64,000 bases of DNA. Origin: Microbacterium rhizosphaerae (GTDB taxonomy: Bacteria > Actinomycetota > Actinomycetes > Actinomycetales > Microbacteriaceae). Position numbers and translations under genes: made by a program. The stretch is taken from positions 1,860,001-1,924,000 of the forward strand of contig NZ_CP139368.1 of NCBI RefSeq assembly GCF_034120055.1, given 5' to 3'. The notes below the pieces were generated by a model that made no database searches, was not told where the DNA came from, and saw only the letters and a list, made by a program, of their open reading frames with translations. Positions within the stretch are counted from its first letter, which is position 1, and each line of letters begins with the position of its first letter. This document shows positions 27,263 through 36,919 of the stretch, piece after piece.

Positions 27263-28117
27263 ATGCCGCTCACGACACGCGTCGACGCAGCTGTCGCCGA
27301 CATCGCATCCGCCGGTGGAATCGTGCGCAGCACGACGCTCCTGGCCGCAGGGCACAGCCAGCGTGTGCTCGACGCGGCGATCGCCGGTGGCCTGCTGCGA
27401 CGGGTGCGGCGCGTGTGGCTCGCCGGTCCGACCGCAGACCCGCACCGGGTGGCCGCCGCGCGCGCGGGCGTTCTGCTCAGCTGCGTGACCGAGGCGAGGC
27501 GACTCGGGCTCTGGGTGATGGATGACGAAGCCCGGGCTCACGTCGCGGCGCCGCGCCATCGAGGGCACGTCGTCGTCGCGCCCGGAACCGTCGTGCATTG
27601 GGCGCGTCCTGTCGTGCCGCGAGGCCGGGACGATCTCAGCGATCCGATAGAGAATGTTCTGGCGCTCGTGGCATCCTGCTGCCCGTTCGAACACGCCCTT
27701 GCGGTGTGGGAGTCGGCGGTGCGCAAACAACTCGTGGATCCGCTGACTCTGCGGCGGCTGCCCTTCACCGGGGCCGCGCGAGAGGTGCGCGCCCATCTGT
27801 CGCCCGTGTCCGACTCCGGATTGGAAACCCTGTTCCTCGTACGGTCGCGGCGCTGGGGCGTGTCCGTCGTTCCGCAGGTCTGGATCGCGGGGCACGACGT
27901 GGACTTCCTCGTCGGAGACCGGCTCGTGGTCCAGATCGACGGCGGCACCCACGTCGGCGCACAGCGGACGAGCGATATCGAACACGACGCCAGGCTGACG
28001 CTCATGGGGTACCACGTCATCCGGATCTCCTACGACCACGTCATCAACCGTTGGCAGCAGGTGCAGGGTGTGATTCTTCAGGCCCTCGCGCAGGGTCTCC
28101 ACCAGATCCGCGCCTGA
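27263..28117 (+). CDS. DUF559 / Vsr-like endonuclease-domain protein with AbiEi-like N terminus
   Basis: A 284-residue protein. The N-terminal about 60 residues (VADIASAGGIVRSTTLLAAGHSQRV, AGGLLRRVRRVWLAG) resemble the winged-helix antitoxin domain of type IV AbiEi proteins. The C-terminal about 110 residues are a DUF559/Vsr-type nuclease fold, with candidate catalytic residues in SGLETLF, GHDVDFLVGDRLVVQIDG and a final GYHVIRISYDHV. Members are common and uncharacterised in actinobacteria; no AbiEii toxin partner is adjacent. It is bracketed by two copies of a hairpin element. An ATG 12 codons upstream is a possible alternative start. Confidence 0.75.
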   Translation: MPLTTRVDAAVADIASAGGIVRSTTLLAAGHSQRVLDAAIAGGLLRRVRRVWLAGPTADPHRVAAARAGVLLSCVTEARRLGLWVMDDEARAHVAAPRHRGHVVVAPGTVVHWARPVVPRGRDDLSDPIENVLALVASCCPFEHALAVWESAVRKQLVDPLTLRRLPFTGAAREVRAHLSPVSDSGLETLFLVRSRRWGVSVVPQVWIAGHDVDFLVGDRLVVQIDGGTHVGAQRTSDIEHDARLTLMGYHVIRISYDHVINRWQQVQGVILQALAQGLHQIRA

Positions 28118-28160
28118 ACGGCATGCGCCGCGTCCTGTGCTCGTCGTCATGAGGGGAGTC

Positions 28161-28214
28161 GATGTGAGGAGCGGAGTCCGCTCGGCATCTCCATCGCACT
28201 CCCTTCCTCGCATC
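28161..28214. repeat. 54-bp hairpin element, copy B
   Basis: GATGTGAGG (28161-28169) with CCTCGCATC (28206-28214), and GGAGT (28173-28177) with ACTCC (28198-28202), again around a 20-nt loop. The arms are conserved with copy A through one G-T pair, while the loop differs more. Confidence 0.75.
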
Positions 28215-28317
28215 GACTGCGCTGCGGGCGGGGCGGGGCGGGGCGCGGAGCAGGACGGGCGGGGGCGGGCTGTCGACGATGCGCTGTCCTTCACGAGCGT
28301 GGTGTTAGATCGCAAGC

Positions 28318-28386
28318 ATGCTCAGCCTCACGCTGTGGATCAACGGCACGATCGACGACCTGTACGGGTATCACCGTGCCAGCTGA
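28318..28386 (+). CDS. Possible 22-codon leader peptide before an MFS gene
   Basis: An ATG at 28318 opens 22 codons (MLSLTLWINGTIDDLYGYHRAS) ending in TGA at 28386, 11 bases past the MFS start at 28376. The low Arg/Ala content is unlike a random GC-rich frame. There is no good ribosome-binding site. It may regulate MFS translation by overlap or may be spurious. Confidence 0.25.
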   Translation: MLSLTLWINGTIDDLYGYHRAS

Positions 28387-29809
28387 CGCCGGCATCCCGC
28401 TGCGCCAGATCTTCCACGGCGCGCGCGGGTCATTCCTGGCGGCGCTCCTTCTCGCCGAGCTCGCTGCCGCCATGCAGGGCATCGCCTACACCACGGTCCT
28501 GCCGGTCATCGCGAACGATCTCGACGGCTACGCCCTGTTCGGCGCGACCCTTGCCGCGGGCACCGTCTCGGCCGTGCTGATGCTCGGGTTCTCCGCCCCG
28601 ATCCTGGCGCGCGTGCGCCCGGGGACCGTGCTGCTCGCCGCCACGGTCCTGTACGTGATCGGCGCAGCCGCGTGCGTGTTCGCGCCCACGATGGTCGTCG
28701 TGCTCGCCGGCTCCCTCGTCCGCGGCATCGCGGGCGGACTCATGGGCGGCTTCGGGATGGGAGCGATCGGCGGCCTCTACGACGAGCGCGAGCGGCCGAG
28801 GGTCATGGGCCTCTTCGCGTTCGTGTGGCTGCTGCCCTCGCTCGTCGGACCCGCGCTCAACGGCGTCATCACCGAGTTCGCCGGCTGGCGCTGGGCGATC
28901 GGCTGGCCCGCCATCGCCGTCGTGGTGGCGCGCATCTTCATGGGCACCGCTGTGCGGGCGATCCCGTGGCAGCGGCGCCACGAGCCGGTCCGCCCCGTCG
29001 CGGGCCTCGTCGTGACCGGATGCCTCGCCCTCGGCGCGTGGGGATCTGCCGCATCCGGATCCTGGGCCATCGTGGCCTTCGTCGTGGGCGTCATCGGCGC
29101 GGCGGCGGCCATCATCGTCTTCCTCCTGCGCGGCGCGGCCGCGGCGCGCATCCTGATCACCTTCGCGATCCTCTGCGCCGCGTTCTTCGGCGCCTACGAG
29201 CTGCTCTCGCTCGCGGTCATCGAGGGCTTCGCGTTCACCGTCGTCTGGGCCGCGGGAGTGCTCATGGCCGGACTCATCGCGTGGTCGGTCTCGGGGCTTC
29301 GGCCCCGGCCCGATGCGCGACCGGACCGCGTCGTCGTCGGAATCGTGCTCGCGGTGGTCGCCACCGGGGCGCTCGCGGTGACGGTGGCCACCGCATCCGG
29401 TCTCGTCGCGATCGCGCTGTCGGTCGCGGCGGCGGGCCTCGCCGGCTGGGGGATGGGTCTCGCCTACCCGCTGCTGTCGACCGAGCCGTTCGCGCTCAGC
29501 GCCTCGGCGTCGACGGCCGGTGCCCTCATCGCCTTCGCGGAGACGGCGGGCACGGCGTGGGCTGCGCTGCTCGGCGGCGGCCTGTACTCCGCACTGCACA
29601 CGGCCGGATGGATGCCGCGTCCGAGCCTCGCGCTCGTGTACGGCGTGTTCGCGGTCGTCGGCGTCGCAGGGCTCGTGCTGGCGCTGCGGCGGCGCCGGGG
29701 CAGGGCCGCCTCAGTCCCGGACGTCGATGCCGAGGGCCGACGCGAGGTCGGCGGCGAGCAGCTCGACCTGCCGCGACGCGAGGGTGGCCCCGCGCAGCCC
29801 CGCGGGTGA
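28376..29809 (+). CDS. MFS transporter (drug/H+ antiporter type)
   Basis: A 477-residue membrane protein. It starts GTG (VPADAGIPLRQIFHGARGSF). The N-terminal half contains GGLMGGFGMGAIGGLYDERERPRVMGLF and a motif C-like VWLLPSLVGPALNGVI, pointing to a 12-14 TM MFS exporter. The last about 40 residues (from RRRRGRAASVPD) have no membrane or family character and are encoded inside the convergent gene's 3' end, a 99-bp antisense overlap. Substrate unknown. Confidence 0.82.
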   Translation: MPADAGIPLRQIFHGARGSFLAALLLAELAAAMQGIAYTTVLPVIANDLDGYALFGATLAAGTVSAVLMLGFSAPILARVRPGTVLLAATVLYVIGAAACVFAPTMVVVLAGSLVRGIAGGLMGGFGMGAIGGLYDERERPRVMGLFAFVWLLPSLVGPALNGVITEFAGWRWAIGWPAIAVVVARIFMGTAVRAIPWQRRHEPVRPVAGLVVTGCLALGAWGSAASGSWAIVAFVVGVIGAAAAIIVFLLRGAAAARILITFAILCAAFFGAYELLSLAVIEGFAFTVVWAAGVLMAGLIAWSVSGLRPRPDARPDRVVVGIVLAVVATGALAVTVATASGLVAIALSVAAAGLAGWGMGLAYPLLSTEPFALSASASTAGALIAFAETAGTAWAALLGGGLYSALHTAGWMPRPSLALVYGVFAVVGVAGLVLALRRRRGRAASVPDVDAEGRREVGGEQLDLPRREGGPAQPRG

Positions 29810-30373
29810 GGTGTAGGCGACCGCATCCAGCCCGCGCAGGTCGACGTGCGTCGACCGCAGCTCGCGGGTGTCGACCTCGTCCGCCCGCACGCCCTCGAAG
29901 CGGACCCGAGAGAGCTTGGCGCTGGGGAGATCCAGCGTCCCGATCACGCAGTCGGCGATCAGGACGTCGGACGCGTCGGCCTCGCTGAGCGCCAGGTAGT
30001 CGATGCGCACGCCCCGCAGTTCCACGCTGTACAGCTCGGCGCGACCCAGATCGAGCGCGCCGATCCGGCCCCCGGTGATCCGCACGTTGCGCCACGAGCC
30101 GCGCGATGCGACCAGCTCCATGGCGCGGAGGTCGGTGATCTCGACGTCTGTGAGCCGTGCCAGCGTGAGGTCGAGCCGACCGACGTCTGCGTCGGCGACG
30201 ACGGATTCCGACACCGTGGCGCGCGCCGCATCCACGTCGCCGCGCAGGCCCGAGATGCGCGCCTGGATGACGTCGTCCCCGGCCTTGAGCGCATCGACCT
30301 CGTGGAGCCGCTCGGGGAGGTCCGGTGCAGAGACCCGAGGCTCCTGCGGCTCGCCGACGCGCCGGGCGCTCAT
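29711..30373 (-). CDS. Pentapeptide-repeat-like protein
   Basis: A 220-residue protein. Residues about 45-200 have a five-residue rhythm typical of right-handed quadrilateral beta-helices (for example GRLDLTLARLTDVEITDLRAMEL, ALDLGRAELYSVELRGVRIDYLALSEADASD). The function of such proteins ranges from gyrase mimicry to unknown. It overlaps the upstream MHS-type transporter stop by 4 bp (ATGA) and is convergent with, and overlaps, the MFS gene by 99 bp. No transmembrane segment. Confidence 0.75.
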   Translation of the reverse strand: MSARRVGEPQEPRVSAPDLPERLHEVDALKAGDDVIQARISGLRGDVDAARATVSESVVADADVGRLDLTLARLTDVEITDLRAMELVASRGSWRNVRITGGRIGALDLGRAELYSVELRGVRIDYLALSEADASDVLIADCVIGTLDLPSAKLSRVRFEGVRADEVDTRELRSTHVDLRGLDAVAYTSPAGLRGATLASRQVELLAADLASALGIDVRD

Positions 30374-31701
30374 GCGTTCGCGAGCTCCGGCGACTCCTGG
30401 GACTCCGACTCCGGCACGCGCGGGCGCCGCGCCGCAAGCCACGCGCACACGAGCGTGACCGCCGACAGGACGGCGAGCACGATGCCGGGGTGCCACCAGG
30501 CGTACCCGGTCGCCTGACCGAGCCCGAGGGTCACGAGGGGGACGAACCCGCTGATCGTGGCGGCGATGGCGTACGCGATGGACAGCGCGGAGTAGCGGAA
30601 GTGATCGGGGAACAGATCGTTCATGAGCCCGCCGAGCGCCGCCCACGCGGCCGTCGGCAGGATCCCGCCGATGATCATCATGCCGACGAGCACCCCGAAC
30701 GAGGCGGTCTGCAGCAGGAAGTAGATCGGGAACGCGATGATGAGCGTGCCGAGCGCACCCCACATCACGACCTTCGCGGAGCCGATCCGGTTCGCCCATG
30801 CGCCGAACAGCGGGATGGTGATGAACTGCAGCAGGCTGCCGATCGTCGTCGCGATGAGCAGCTGCGTGTAGTCGTAGTGGAGCTGCGACGCGCCGTACTC
30901 CATCGTGTACGTGTTCATGAGCGAGTACGACCCGATGCCGAGCACGGCCGCGCCGATCGCGATGAGGAGCGCGACAGGCGCCTGGCGGAACATGGCGAGC
31001 ACCGGCATGCGGTCGCGACGGCGCTCGGCGACGACCTCCTGGAACACGGGCGTCTCGTCGATCGACCAGCGCAGGTAGAGCGAGACGGCGAGAAGCGGGA
31101 TCGCGAGCAGGAACGGGATGCGCCAGCCCCAGGCGGCGAGCTGGGCGGTCGGAAGCGCAGCGGCCATGACGAGGAACACGACCGCCGTCAGAGTCGAGCC
31201 GACCGGCGAGCCGAGTTGCGGGATCGACGCGTAGAACGCGCGCTTGACGCGGCCCGAGTGCTCGGTCGCCAGCAGGATCGAGCCGCCCCACTCGCCCCCG
31301 AGCGAGAGACCCTGGATGAGCCGCAGCAGCACGAGCAGCACCGCGCCCACCCATCCGGCCTGCGCATACGTCGGGAGGAGCCCGATGAGGCCGGTCGCGA
31401 CCCCCATGATCGCGACGGTCCACAGGAGCGTCGCGCGACGGCCGAGCCGGTCGCCCATGTGCCCGAACACGATCGCCCCGATCGGACGGATGACGAACGC
31501 CAGCGCCACGGTCGAGAATGATGCCAGCGTGCTGCCGAACTGCCCGAGCGGCGAGAAGAAGAGCGGCCCGATGAAGAACGCGGAGAAGTACGCGAAGACG
31601 TAGAAATCGAAGGACTCGAGGGAAGTGCCCACCATCGACGCCCACGCGACGCGGCGCGTGGGGGACATCGAGGGGAAGAGAGCGGGGGATGCTGCGGTCA
31701 C
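30370..31701 (-). CDS. MFS metabolite:H+ symporter (ProP/ShiA-like)
   Basis: About 443 residues with 12 segments. The opening GTSLESFDFYVFAYFSAFFIGPLFF and the loop FGHMGDRLGRRATLLWTV are hallmarks of the metabolite:H+ symporter group, which takes up compounds such as glycine betaine, proline, citrate or shikimate. GLSLGGEWGGSILLATEH is the second family signature. The start is GTG 31701 or ATG 31668, neither with a good ribosome-binding site. Coupled by ATGA to the pentapeptide-like gene. Divergent from ileS. Confidence 0.87.
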   Translation of the reverse strand: MTAASPALFPSMSPTRRVAWASMVGTSLESFDFYVFAYFSAFFIGPLFFSPLGQFGSTLASFSTVALAFVIRPIGAIVFGHMGDRLGRRATLLWTVAIMGVATGLIGLLPTYAQAGWVGAVLLVLLRLIQGLSLGGEWGGSILLATEHSGRVKRAFYASIPQLGSPVGSTLTAVVFLVMAAALPTAQLAAWGWRIPFLLAIPLLAVSLYLRWSIDETPVFQEVVAERRRDRMPVLAMFRQAPVALLIAIGAAVLGIGSYSLMNTYTMEYGASQLHYDYTQLLIATTIGSLLQFITIPLFGAWANRIGSAKVVMWGALGTLIIAFPIYFLLQTASFGVLVGMMIIGGILPTAAWAALGGLMNDLFPDHFRYSALSIAYAIAATISGFVPLVTLGLGQATGYAWWHPGIVLAVLSAVTLVCAWLAARRPRVPESESQESPELANA

Positions 31702-31801
31702 GGTGTTCGATCTTGGCACGAGTCCAACAACTCGGGAGCCGGATGCCGCATTCCCGGACCCTTCCCACGGATCCGGCGCGCGGTCGGCGCGGCGGACCGC
31801 G

Positions 31802-31807
31802 TAGACT
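31802..31807 (+). promoter_or_regulatory. -10 box TAGACT of the ileS promoter
   Basis: TAGACT lies just upstream of the T-box stem I, so the transcript would start near 31814. A -35 is not clear. Confidence 0.45.
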
Positions 31808-31813
31808 TGAGCC

Positions 31814-32108
31814 AAAGCATCGATCCGGCCATCACCGGGGAGCTCTCGGAAGAACGATCTCGCCCCTCGACAAGCTCGGGGACCGCCCCTCGACAAGCTC
31901 GGGGACCGGGACTCGACAAGCTCGGGGACCGCCCCTCGACAAGCTCGGGGACCGGGATCTACTAGAACCGAGCGGGGCAGGCCCGTCACAGCCGCTGTGA
32001 GAGCGGCCGGATCCGTCCGGCAAGCAGGGTGGTACCGCGGTGCACCTGGGTCAGCATCCAGGACGCGTCGTCCCGGCAGAAGCATCCGACGAGTTTCTGC
32101 GAGATGAC
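31814..32108 (+). promoter_or_regulatory. T-box riboswitch of ileS (isoleucine, translational type)
   Basis: The leader holds a stem I segment around GCCATCACCGGGGAGCTC with the Ile specifier ATC at 31831-31833. About 200 nt later is the canonical T-box sequence AAGCAGGGTGGTACCGCGG (32022-32040), with the tRNA-end-binding TGGT at 32030-32033. Uncharged tRNA-Ile pairs with specifier and T-box and stabilises the antisequestrator, freeing the ileS ribosome-binding site, as known for actinobacterial ileS. No intrinsic terminator is visible between the T-box and ileS. Repeats interrupt the linker. Confidence 0.9.
31863..31956. repeat. Four 23-bp REP-like repeats inside the T-box linker
   Basis: CTCGACAAGCTCGGGGACCG recurs with TCGA at 31867, 31890, 31913 and 31936, an exact 23-bp period. 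Units 1, 2 and 4 begin CCCCTCGA, unit 3 begins GGGACTCGA. Each can fold as CCTCGA-CAAGC-TCGGGG with a 5-nt loop. A related sequence occurs at 32131 and 43436. Confidence 0.85.
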
Positions 32109-35100
32109 ATGACGTACCCGAAGACCTCCGCCCCTTCGACAAGCTCGGGGGCCGATGCTGCGCCCGACAACGGCCCGGTCGTCCCGAGTCCGCGCTTTCC
32201 CGACATCGAGCGCGAGGTGCTCGCCTTCTGGAAGGCCGACGACACCTTCCGCGCATCCATCGCCCGACGCGAGGGTGCGCAGGAGTGGGTCTTCTACGAC
32301 GGACCTCCGTTCGCCAACGGCCTGCCGCACTACGGTCACCTGCTGACTGGATACGCCAAGGACCTCTTCCCGCGTTTCCAGACGATGCGCGGCAAGAAGG
32401 TCGACCGCGTGTTCGGCTGGGACACCCACGGTCTGCCGGCCGAGCTCGAGGCGATGAAGCAGCTCGGCATCACCGAGAAGGACCAGATCGAGCGGATGGG
32501 GATCGCGACCTTCAACGCGAAGGCCCGCGCCTCCGTCCTCGAGTACACGCGCGAGTGGGAGGACTACGTCACCCGCCAGGCCCGCTGGGTCGACTTCGAG
32601 CGCGGCTACAAGACGCTCGACGTCTCCTACATGGAGAGCGTCCTGTGGGCGTTCAAGACGCTGTACGACAAGGGCCTCGCGTACGAGGGGTACCGAGTCC
32701 TGCCGTACTGCTGGCGCGACGAGACCCCGCTGTCCTCGCACGAGCTGCGCATGGACGACGACGTCTACAAGATGCGACAGGACCCGTCGGTCACCGTGAC
32801 CTTCCCGCTCGTGGGCCTGAAGGCCGAGGCCCTCGGGCTCACCGGCGTCCGCGCGCTCGCGTGGACGACGACTCCGTGGACCCTGCCGACGAACTTCGCG
32901 CTCGCGGTCGGTCCGGAGATCACGTACGTCGTCGTGCCGGGCGGCCCGAACGGCGCCGCCGACATCCCGGCGGGCGATGACCCCGAGGGCGCCACCGCGC
33001 ACCGGTACCTGCTCGCCGCCGACCTTCTGGCGGGCTACGCGAAGGATCTCGGGTACGACTCCGCGGACGCGGCGAAGGATGCGGTCGAGCAGACCGTGCT
33101 CGGCGCCGACCTCGCCGACGTCGCCTACGACAGGCTCTTCGACTACTACGCCGACGAGGCGTGGGGCACGCAGCGCGCCTGGCGCATCCTCGTCGACGAC
33201 TACGTCACGACCAGCGACGGCACCGGCATCGTCCACCAGGCGCCGGCCTACGGCGAGGACGACCAGCGCGTCACCGAGGCCGCCGGCATCCCGCTGATCA
33301 TGAGCCTGGACGACGGCGGGCGCTTCCTTCCCCAGGTGACCGATGTCGCCGGCGAGCTCTGGATGGACGCGAACCGCCCGCTTATCCGCCTGCTGCGCGA
33401 CCGCGGACGACTGCTGCGCGAGGCGAGCTACGAGCACTCCTACCCGCACTGCTGGCGGTGCCGGAACCCGCTCATCTACAAGGCGGTCTCCAGCTGGTTC
33501 GTCCGGGTGACCGCCATCAAGGACCGGATGCTCGCGAACAACGAGCAGATCACATGGGTGCCGGAGAACGTCAAGCACGGGCAGTTCGGCAAGTGGCTCG
33601 AGGGCGCCAGGGACTGGTCCATCAGCCGCAACCGCTACTGGGGCTCGCCCATCCCGATCTGGAAGAGCGACGACCCGGCGCACCCGCGCGTGGACGCGTA
33701 CGGGTCGCTCGAGGAGCTGGAGCGCGACTTCGGCACGCTGCCGCGCAATCCCGAGGGCGAGGTGGACCTGCACCGCCCGTACATCGACGAGCTGACGCGG
33801 CCGAACCCGGACGACCCGACCGGCAAGAGCACGATGCGCCGCATCGAGGACGTCTTCGACGTGTGGTTCGACTCGGGGTCCATGCCCTACGCCCAGGTGC
33901 ACTACCCGTTCGAGAATCACGAGTGGTTCGACACGCACTCGCCGGCGGACTTCATCGTCGAGTACATCGGCCAGACGCGTGGCTGGTTCTACCTCATGCA
34001 CGTGCTGTCCACGGCTCTCTTCGACCGCCCGGCCTTCACGGGCGTCGCCTGCCACGGCATCGTGCTCGGCAGCGACGGGCAGAAGATGTCGAAGTCGCTG
34101 CGGAACTACCCGGACGTCTCCGAGGTGTTCGACCGCGACGGCTCCGACGCGATGCGCTGGTTCCTGATGGGCAGTTCCGTGCTGCGCGGGGGCAACCTCA
34201 TCGTCACCGAGGAGGGCATCCGCGCGGGGGTCCGCGAGTTCCTCCTGCCGCTGTGGAACGCGTGGTACTTCTTCGCGACGTACGCCAATGCTTCGGCGGG
34301 CGGGTACGAGGCCTCCTGGCGCACCGACTCGACCGACGTGCTCGACCGGTACATCCTCGCGCTCTCCGGCGACCTCGTGCGCGACGTCGCGAGCGACCTG
34401 GAGGGCCTCGACTCGACGACTGCCGCGGAGCGCCTGCGCGACTTCGTCGAGGTGCTGACGAACTGGTACATCCGCCGCTCCCGCGACCGCTTCTGGGTGG
34501 GTGCGGAGTCGAACGCCGAGGCCTTCGACACCCTGTACACGGTGCTCGAGACGCTGACGCGCGTCGCAGCTCCGCTCATCCCGCTCGTGGCCGAGCGCGT
34601 GTGGCAGGGCCTCACGGGCGGTCGCAGCGTGCATCTGGAGGACTGGCCGAACGCGGACGCGTTCGCGCCGGCATCCGACATCCGTGCCGCGATGGATGCG
34701 GTGCGCGAGGTCTCGAGCGTCGCGAACGCCCTGCGCAAGAAGGAGGGCAAGCGCGTGCGCCTGCCGCTCGCGCGCCTGTCGGTCGTGACGACGGATGCCC
34801 CGTCCCTTGCGCAGTTCGAGGGCATCGTGCGGGACGAGCTGAACGTGAAGGCCGTGGAGCTGGTGGAGCTCGAGGAGGGCACGGCCGTCGCCTACGGCAT
34901 CACGCACCGCCTGTCGGTCAATGCCCGTGCGGCCGGTCCGCGCCTCGGCAGGCAGGTCCAGCAGGCCATCGCCGGCGCGAAGTCGGGCGACTGGAGCGAG
35001 GTTGACGGCGTCGTGACGGCGGGCGGCATCGCGCTCGAGCCCGGCGAGTACGACCTCGTGCTCGAGACCTCCGGCCGTCCGGAGGGCGAGGCGCTCGCGC

Positions 35101-35510
35101 TGCTGCCCTCGGGCGGGTTCGTGCTGCTCGACACGACGACGACGCCGGAGCTCGAGGCCGAGGGCCTCGCGCGCGATGTCATCCGCGCCGTGCAGGACAC
35201 CCGCAAGGCGGCCGGCTTCGACGTCAGCGACCGCATCCGTCTGCAGCTGCTGTTCCTGCATCACGTCGACGGGGATGCCGTCGCCTCGGCGTTCGACGTC
35301 GCCGACGTCGCGGGCGAGACGCTCGCCACCTCGCACGAGGTGATCGTGAACGGCCGCGGTGTGCACGTGCCCGACGACGCGCCGCCGGAGACGTGGCATT
35401 CGATCGTGTTCGGCGCCGCCCCGGAGCACGTCGCGTTCGTGCCCGCGGGGACGTACGCCAACACGGGCGACCTCCACATCGCCGTCACCAGGACGGGGGC
35501 GCGCTCGTGA
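32109..35510 (+). CDS. ileS: Isoleucyl-tRNA synthetase (large, eukaryote-like form)
   Basis: A 1133-residue class Ia synthetase. HIGH-type motif [16 protein letters not shown] (residues about 65-80), KMSKS motif [16 protein letters not shown], a WRCR pair and a WCWR segment used in editing/CP1, and a long C-terminal zinc-containing part. The size and pattern match the type 2 enzymes of actinobacteria. The N-terminal residues from about 8 to 18 ([12 protein letters not shown]) are encoded by a REP-like repeat. Start chosen at [10 protein letters not shown]; in-frame upstream codons overlap the T-box. folC overlaps its end by 4 bp. Confidence 0.97.
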   Translation: MTYPKTSAPSTSSGADAAPDNGPVVPSPRFPDIEREVLAFWKADDTFRASIARREGAQEWVFYDGPPFANGLPHYGHLLTGYAKDLFPRFQTMRGKKVDRVFGWDTHGLPAELEAMKQLGITEKDQIERMGIATFNAKARASVLEYTREWEDYVTRQARWVDFERGYKTLDVSYMESVLWAFKTLYDKGLAYEGYRVLPYCWRDETPLSSHELRMDDDVYKMRQDPSVTVTFPLVGLKAEALGLTGVRALAWTTTPWTLPTNFALAVGPEITYVVVPGGPNGAADIPAGDDPEGATAHRYLLAADLLAGYAKDLGYDSADAAKDAVEQTVLGADLADVAYDRLFDYYADEAWGTQRAWRILVDDYVTTSDGTGIVHQAPAYGEDDQRVTEAAGIPLIMSLDDGGRFLPQVTDVAGELWMDANRPLIRLLRDRGRLLREASYEHSYPHCWRCRNPLIYKAVSSWFVRVTAIKDRMLANNEQITWVPENVKHGQFGKWLEGARDWSISRNRYWGSPIPIWKSDDPAHPRVDAYGSLEELERDFGTLPRNPEGEVDLHRPYIDELTRPNPDDPTGKSTMRRIEDVFDVWFDSGSMPYAQVHYPFENHEWFDTHSPADFIVEYIGQTRGWFYLMHVLSTALFDRPAFTGVACHGIVLGSDGQKMSKSLRNYPDVSEVFDRDGSDAMRWFLMGSSVLRGGNLIVTEEGIRAGVREFLLPLWNAWYFFATYANASAGGYEASWRTDSTDVLDRYILALSGDLVRDVASDLEGLDSTTAAERLRDFVEVLTNWYIRRSRDRFWVGAESNAEAFDTLYTVLETLTRVAAPLIPLVAERVWQGLTGGRSVHLEDWPNADAFAPASDIRAAMDAVREVSSVANALRKKEGKRVRLPLARLSVVTTDAPSLAQFEGIVRDELNVKAVELVELEEGTAVAYGITHRLSVNARAAGPRLGRQVQQAIAGAKSGDWSEVDGVVTAGGIALEPGEYDLVLETSGRPEGEALALLPSGGFVLLDTTTTPELEAEGLARDVIRAVQDTRKAAGFDVSDRIRLQLLFLHHVDGDAVASAFDVADVAGETLATSHEVIVNGRGVHVPDDAPPETWHSIVFGAAPEHVAFVPAGTYANTGDLHIAVTRTGARS
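32131..32154. repeat. REP-like repeat copy inside the ileS coding sequence
   Basis: CCCCTTCGACAAGCTCGGGG followed by GCCG matches the four leader repeats. It adds [10 protein letters not shown] to the protein in frame, before the conserved IleRS start ([13 protein letters not shown]). Confidence 0.75.
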
Positions 35511-36919
35511 GCGACCGCGACAGGGCGAATGCCGTGTACTCGGACCTGCTGACCCGCCAGGGGGAGCGGTGGGTGCAGCCGCGTGTGGAGCGCACCCAGC
35601 GCCTGCTCGACCTGCTCGACAATCCGCAGCGCACCTACCGCGTCGTGCACGTCACGGGAACCAACGGCAAGACCTCGACGAGCCGCATCATCGAGAGCCT
35701 GCTGCGCGCGCACGGACTGCGCACCGGCTTGTTCACGAGCCCCCATCTGGAGCGGTTCACCGAGCGGATCGTCGTGGACGGCGAGCCGGCTGACGACGGC
35801 GCCATCGCCGACGCATGGGAGGAGCTGGTCCCGTTCGTCGACCTGGTCGACGCGGAGCTCGCGGCCGAAGACGACGCGCCGCTGACGTTCTTCGAGCTGC
35901 TGACGGCGCTCTCCTTCGTCGTGTTCGCCGATGCGCCCGTCGACGTCGCCGTGATCGAGGTCGGGATGGGCGGCTCGTGGGACTCGACGAACACCGCCGA
36001 CGGAGACGTCGCGGTGTTCGCGCCGATCGGCCTCGATCACGCCGACCGCTTGGGCGACACCATCGCCGCGATCGCCACCGTGAAGTCGGGGATCATCAAA
36101 GACGGCGCGGCGGCGGTGTCGGCGCGGCAGGATGCGGCGGCCGAGGCCGTGCTGCGATCGGCGGCGGCCGCCCGAGGGGCGATGATCGCGTTCGAAGGCG
36201 AGGACTTCGCGCTCACCGACGACCGCCTCGCCGTCGGCGGTCAGCAGATCTCCGTCCGCGGGCTCGCCGGCACCTACGACGACGCGTACTTGCCGCTGTA
36301 CGGGCCCCACCAGGCCCGCAACGCGGCTCTCGCGATCGCGGCCGTCGAGTCGCTCATCGGCGGTGCGACGCAGCCGATCACCGGCGACATCCTCGCTCAG
36401 GGGCTCGGCGAGGCGACCTCGCCGGGGCGCTTGCAGCTCGTCGGCATCGCGCCGACCGTCCTCGTCGACGCCGCGCACAACCCGCACGGCGCGCACGCGC
36501 TCGTCGAGGCTCTTCGTGCGTCCTTCGATTTCGATGAGTGGGGCGTCGTGCTCGGGGTGCTGGCGGACAAGGATGCCGCAGGCATCGTCGCGGAGATCGC
36601 TCCCATCGCCGCGCATGTCTTCGCGACGGCGCCCGATTCGGAGCGTGCTGCCGACGCGGATGCGGTCGCCGACCTCGTCGAGAGTGTCGAGCTGCCGGTC
36701 ACCGTCCACGCCGATCTCGCCGATGCCGCCGAGGCGGCGCGGGCGTGGGCCGCCGCATCCGATCGTCGCGCCGTCGTGATCGCGGGGTCGGTGGTGCTCG
36801 CCGGCGAGGCGCTCGCAATCGCCACGGCAGAGGACTGGGCCCACAGGCGCGGCGGCTCCGCGCGTCGCGCCGGCGACGGCTGGAGTGCGCCCGGGGAGAA
36901 GGCCGGGTGGGAGTCATGA
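35507..36919 (+). CDS. folC: Folylpolyglutamate synthase / dihydrofolate synthase
   Basis: A 470-residue Mur-ligase-fold enzyme. The P-loop is [16 protein letters not shown] (residues about 43-58), the second signature is [12 protein letters not shown] and the metal/ATP segment [14 protein letters not shown]. It adds glutamates to folate or makes dihydrofolate. GTG start overlaps the ileS stop (GTGA). Position and coupling are conserved in actinobacteria (ileS-folC-DUF4233-ndk). Confidence 0.95.
   Translation: MSDRDRANAVYSDLLTRQGERWVQPRVERTQRLLDLLDNPQRTYRVVHVTGTNGKTSTSRIIESLLRAHGLRTGLFTSPHLERFTERIVVDGEPADDGAIADAWEELVPFVDLVDAELAAEDDAPLTFFELLTALSFVVFADAPVDVAVIEVGMGGSWDSTNTADGDVAVFAPIGLDHADRLGDTIAAIATVKSGIIKDGAAAVSARQDAAAEAVLRSAAAARGAMIAFEGEDFALTDDRLAVGGQQISVRGLAGTYDDAYLPLYGPHQARNAALAIAAVESLIGGATQPITGDILAQGLGEATSPGRLQLVGIAPTVLVDAAHNPHGAHALVEALRASFDFDEWGVVLGVLADKDAAGIVAEIAPIAAHVFATAPDSERAADADAVADLVESVELPVTVHADLADAAEAARAWAAASDRRAVVIAGSVVLAGEALAIATAEDWAHRRGGSARRAGDGWSAPGEKAGWES

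Noticed and set aside
24164..28315. One open minus-strand frame of 1383 codons containing valS and a repeat-derived TRKGSGPA array.
   Set aside because: The homologous part starts at the GTG at 26755 with a good ribosome-binding site. The upstream portion is repeats and the complement of the DUF559 gene, open only because of GC bias.
31986..35477. Minus-strand reading frame of about 1160 codons opposite ileS.
   Set aside because: Mirror of ileS codon bias; no recognisable family, and ileS motifs are unambiguous.
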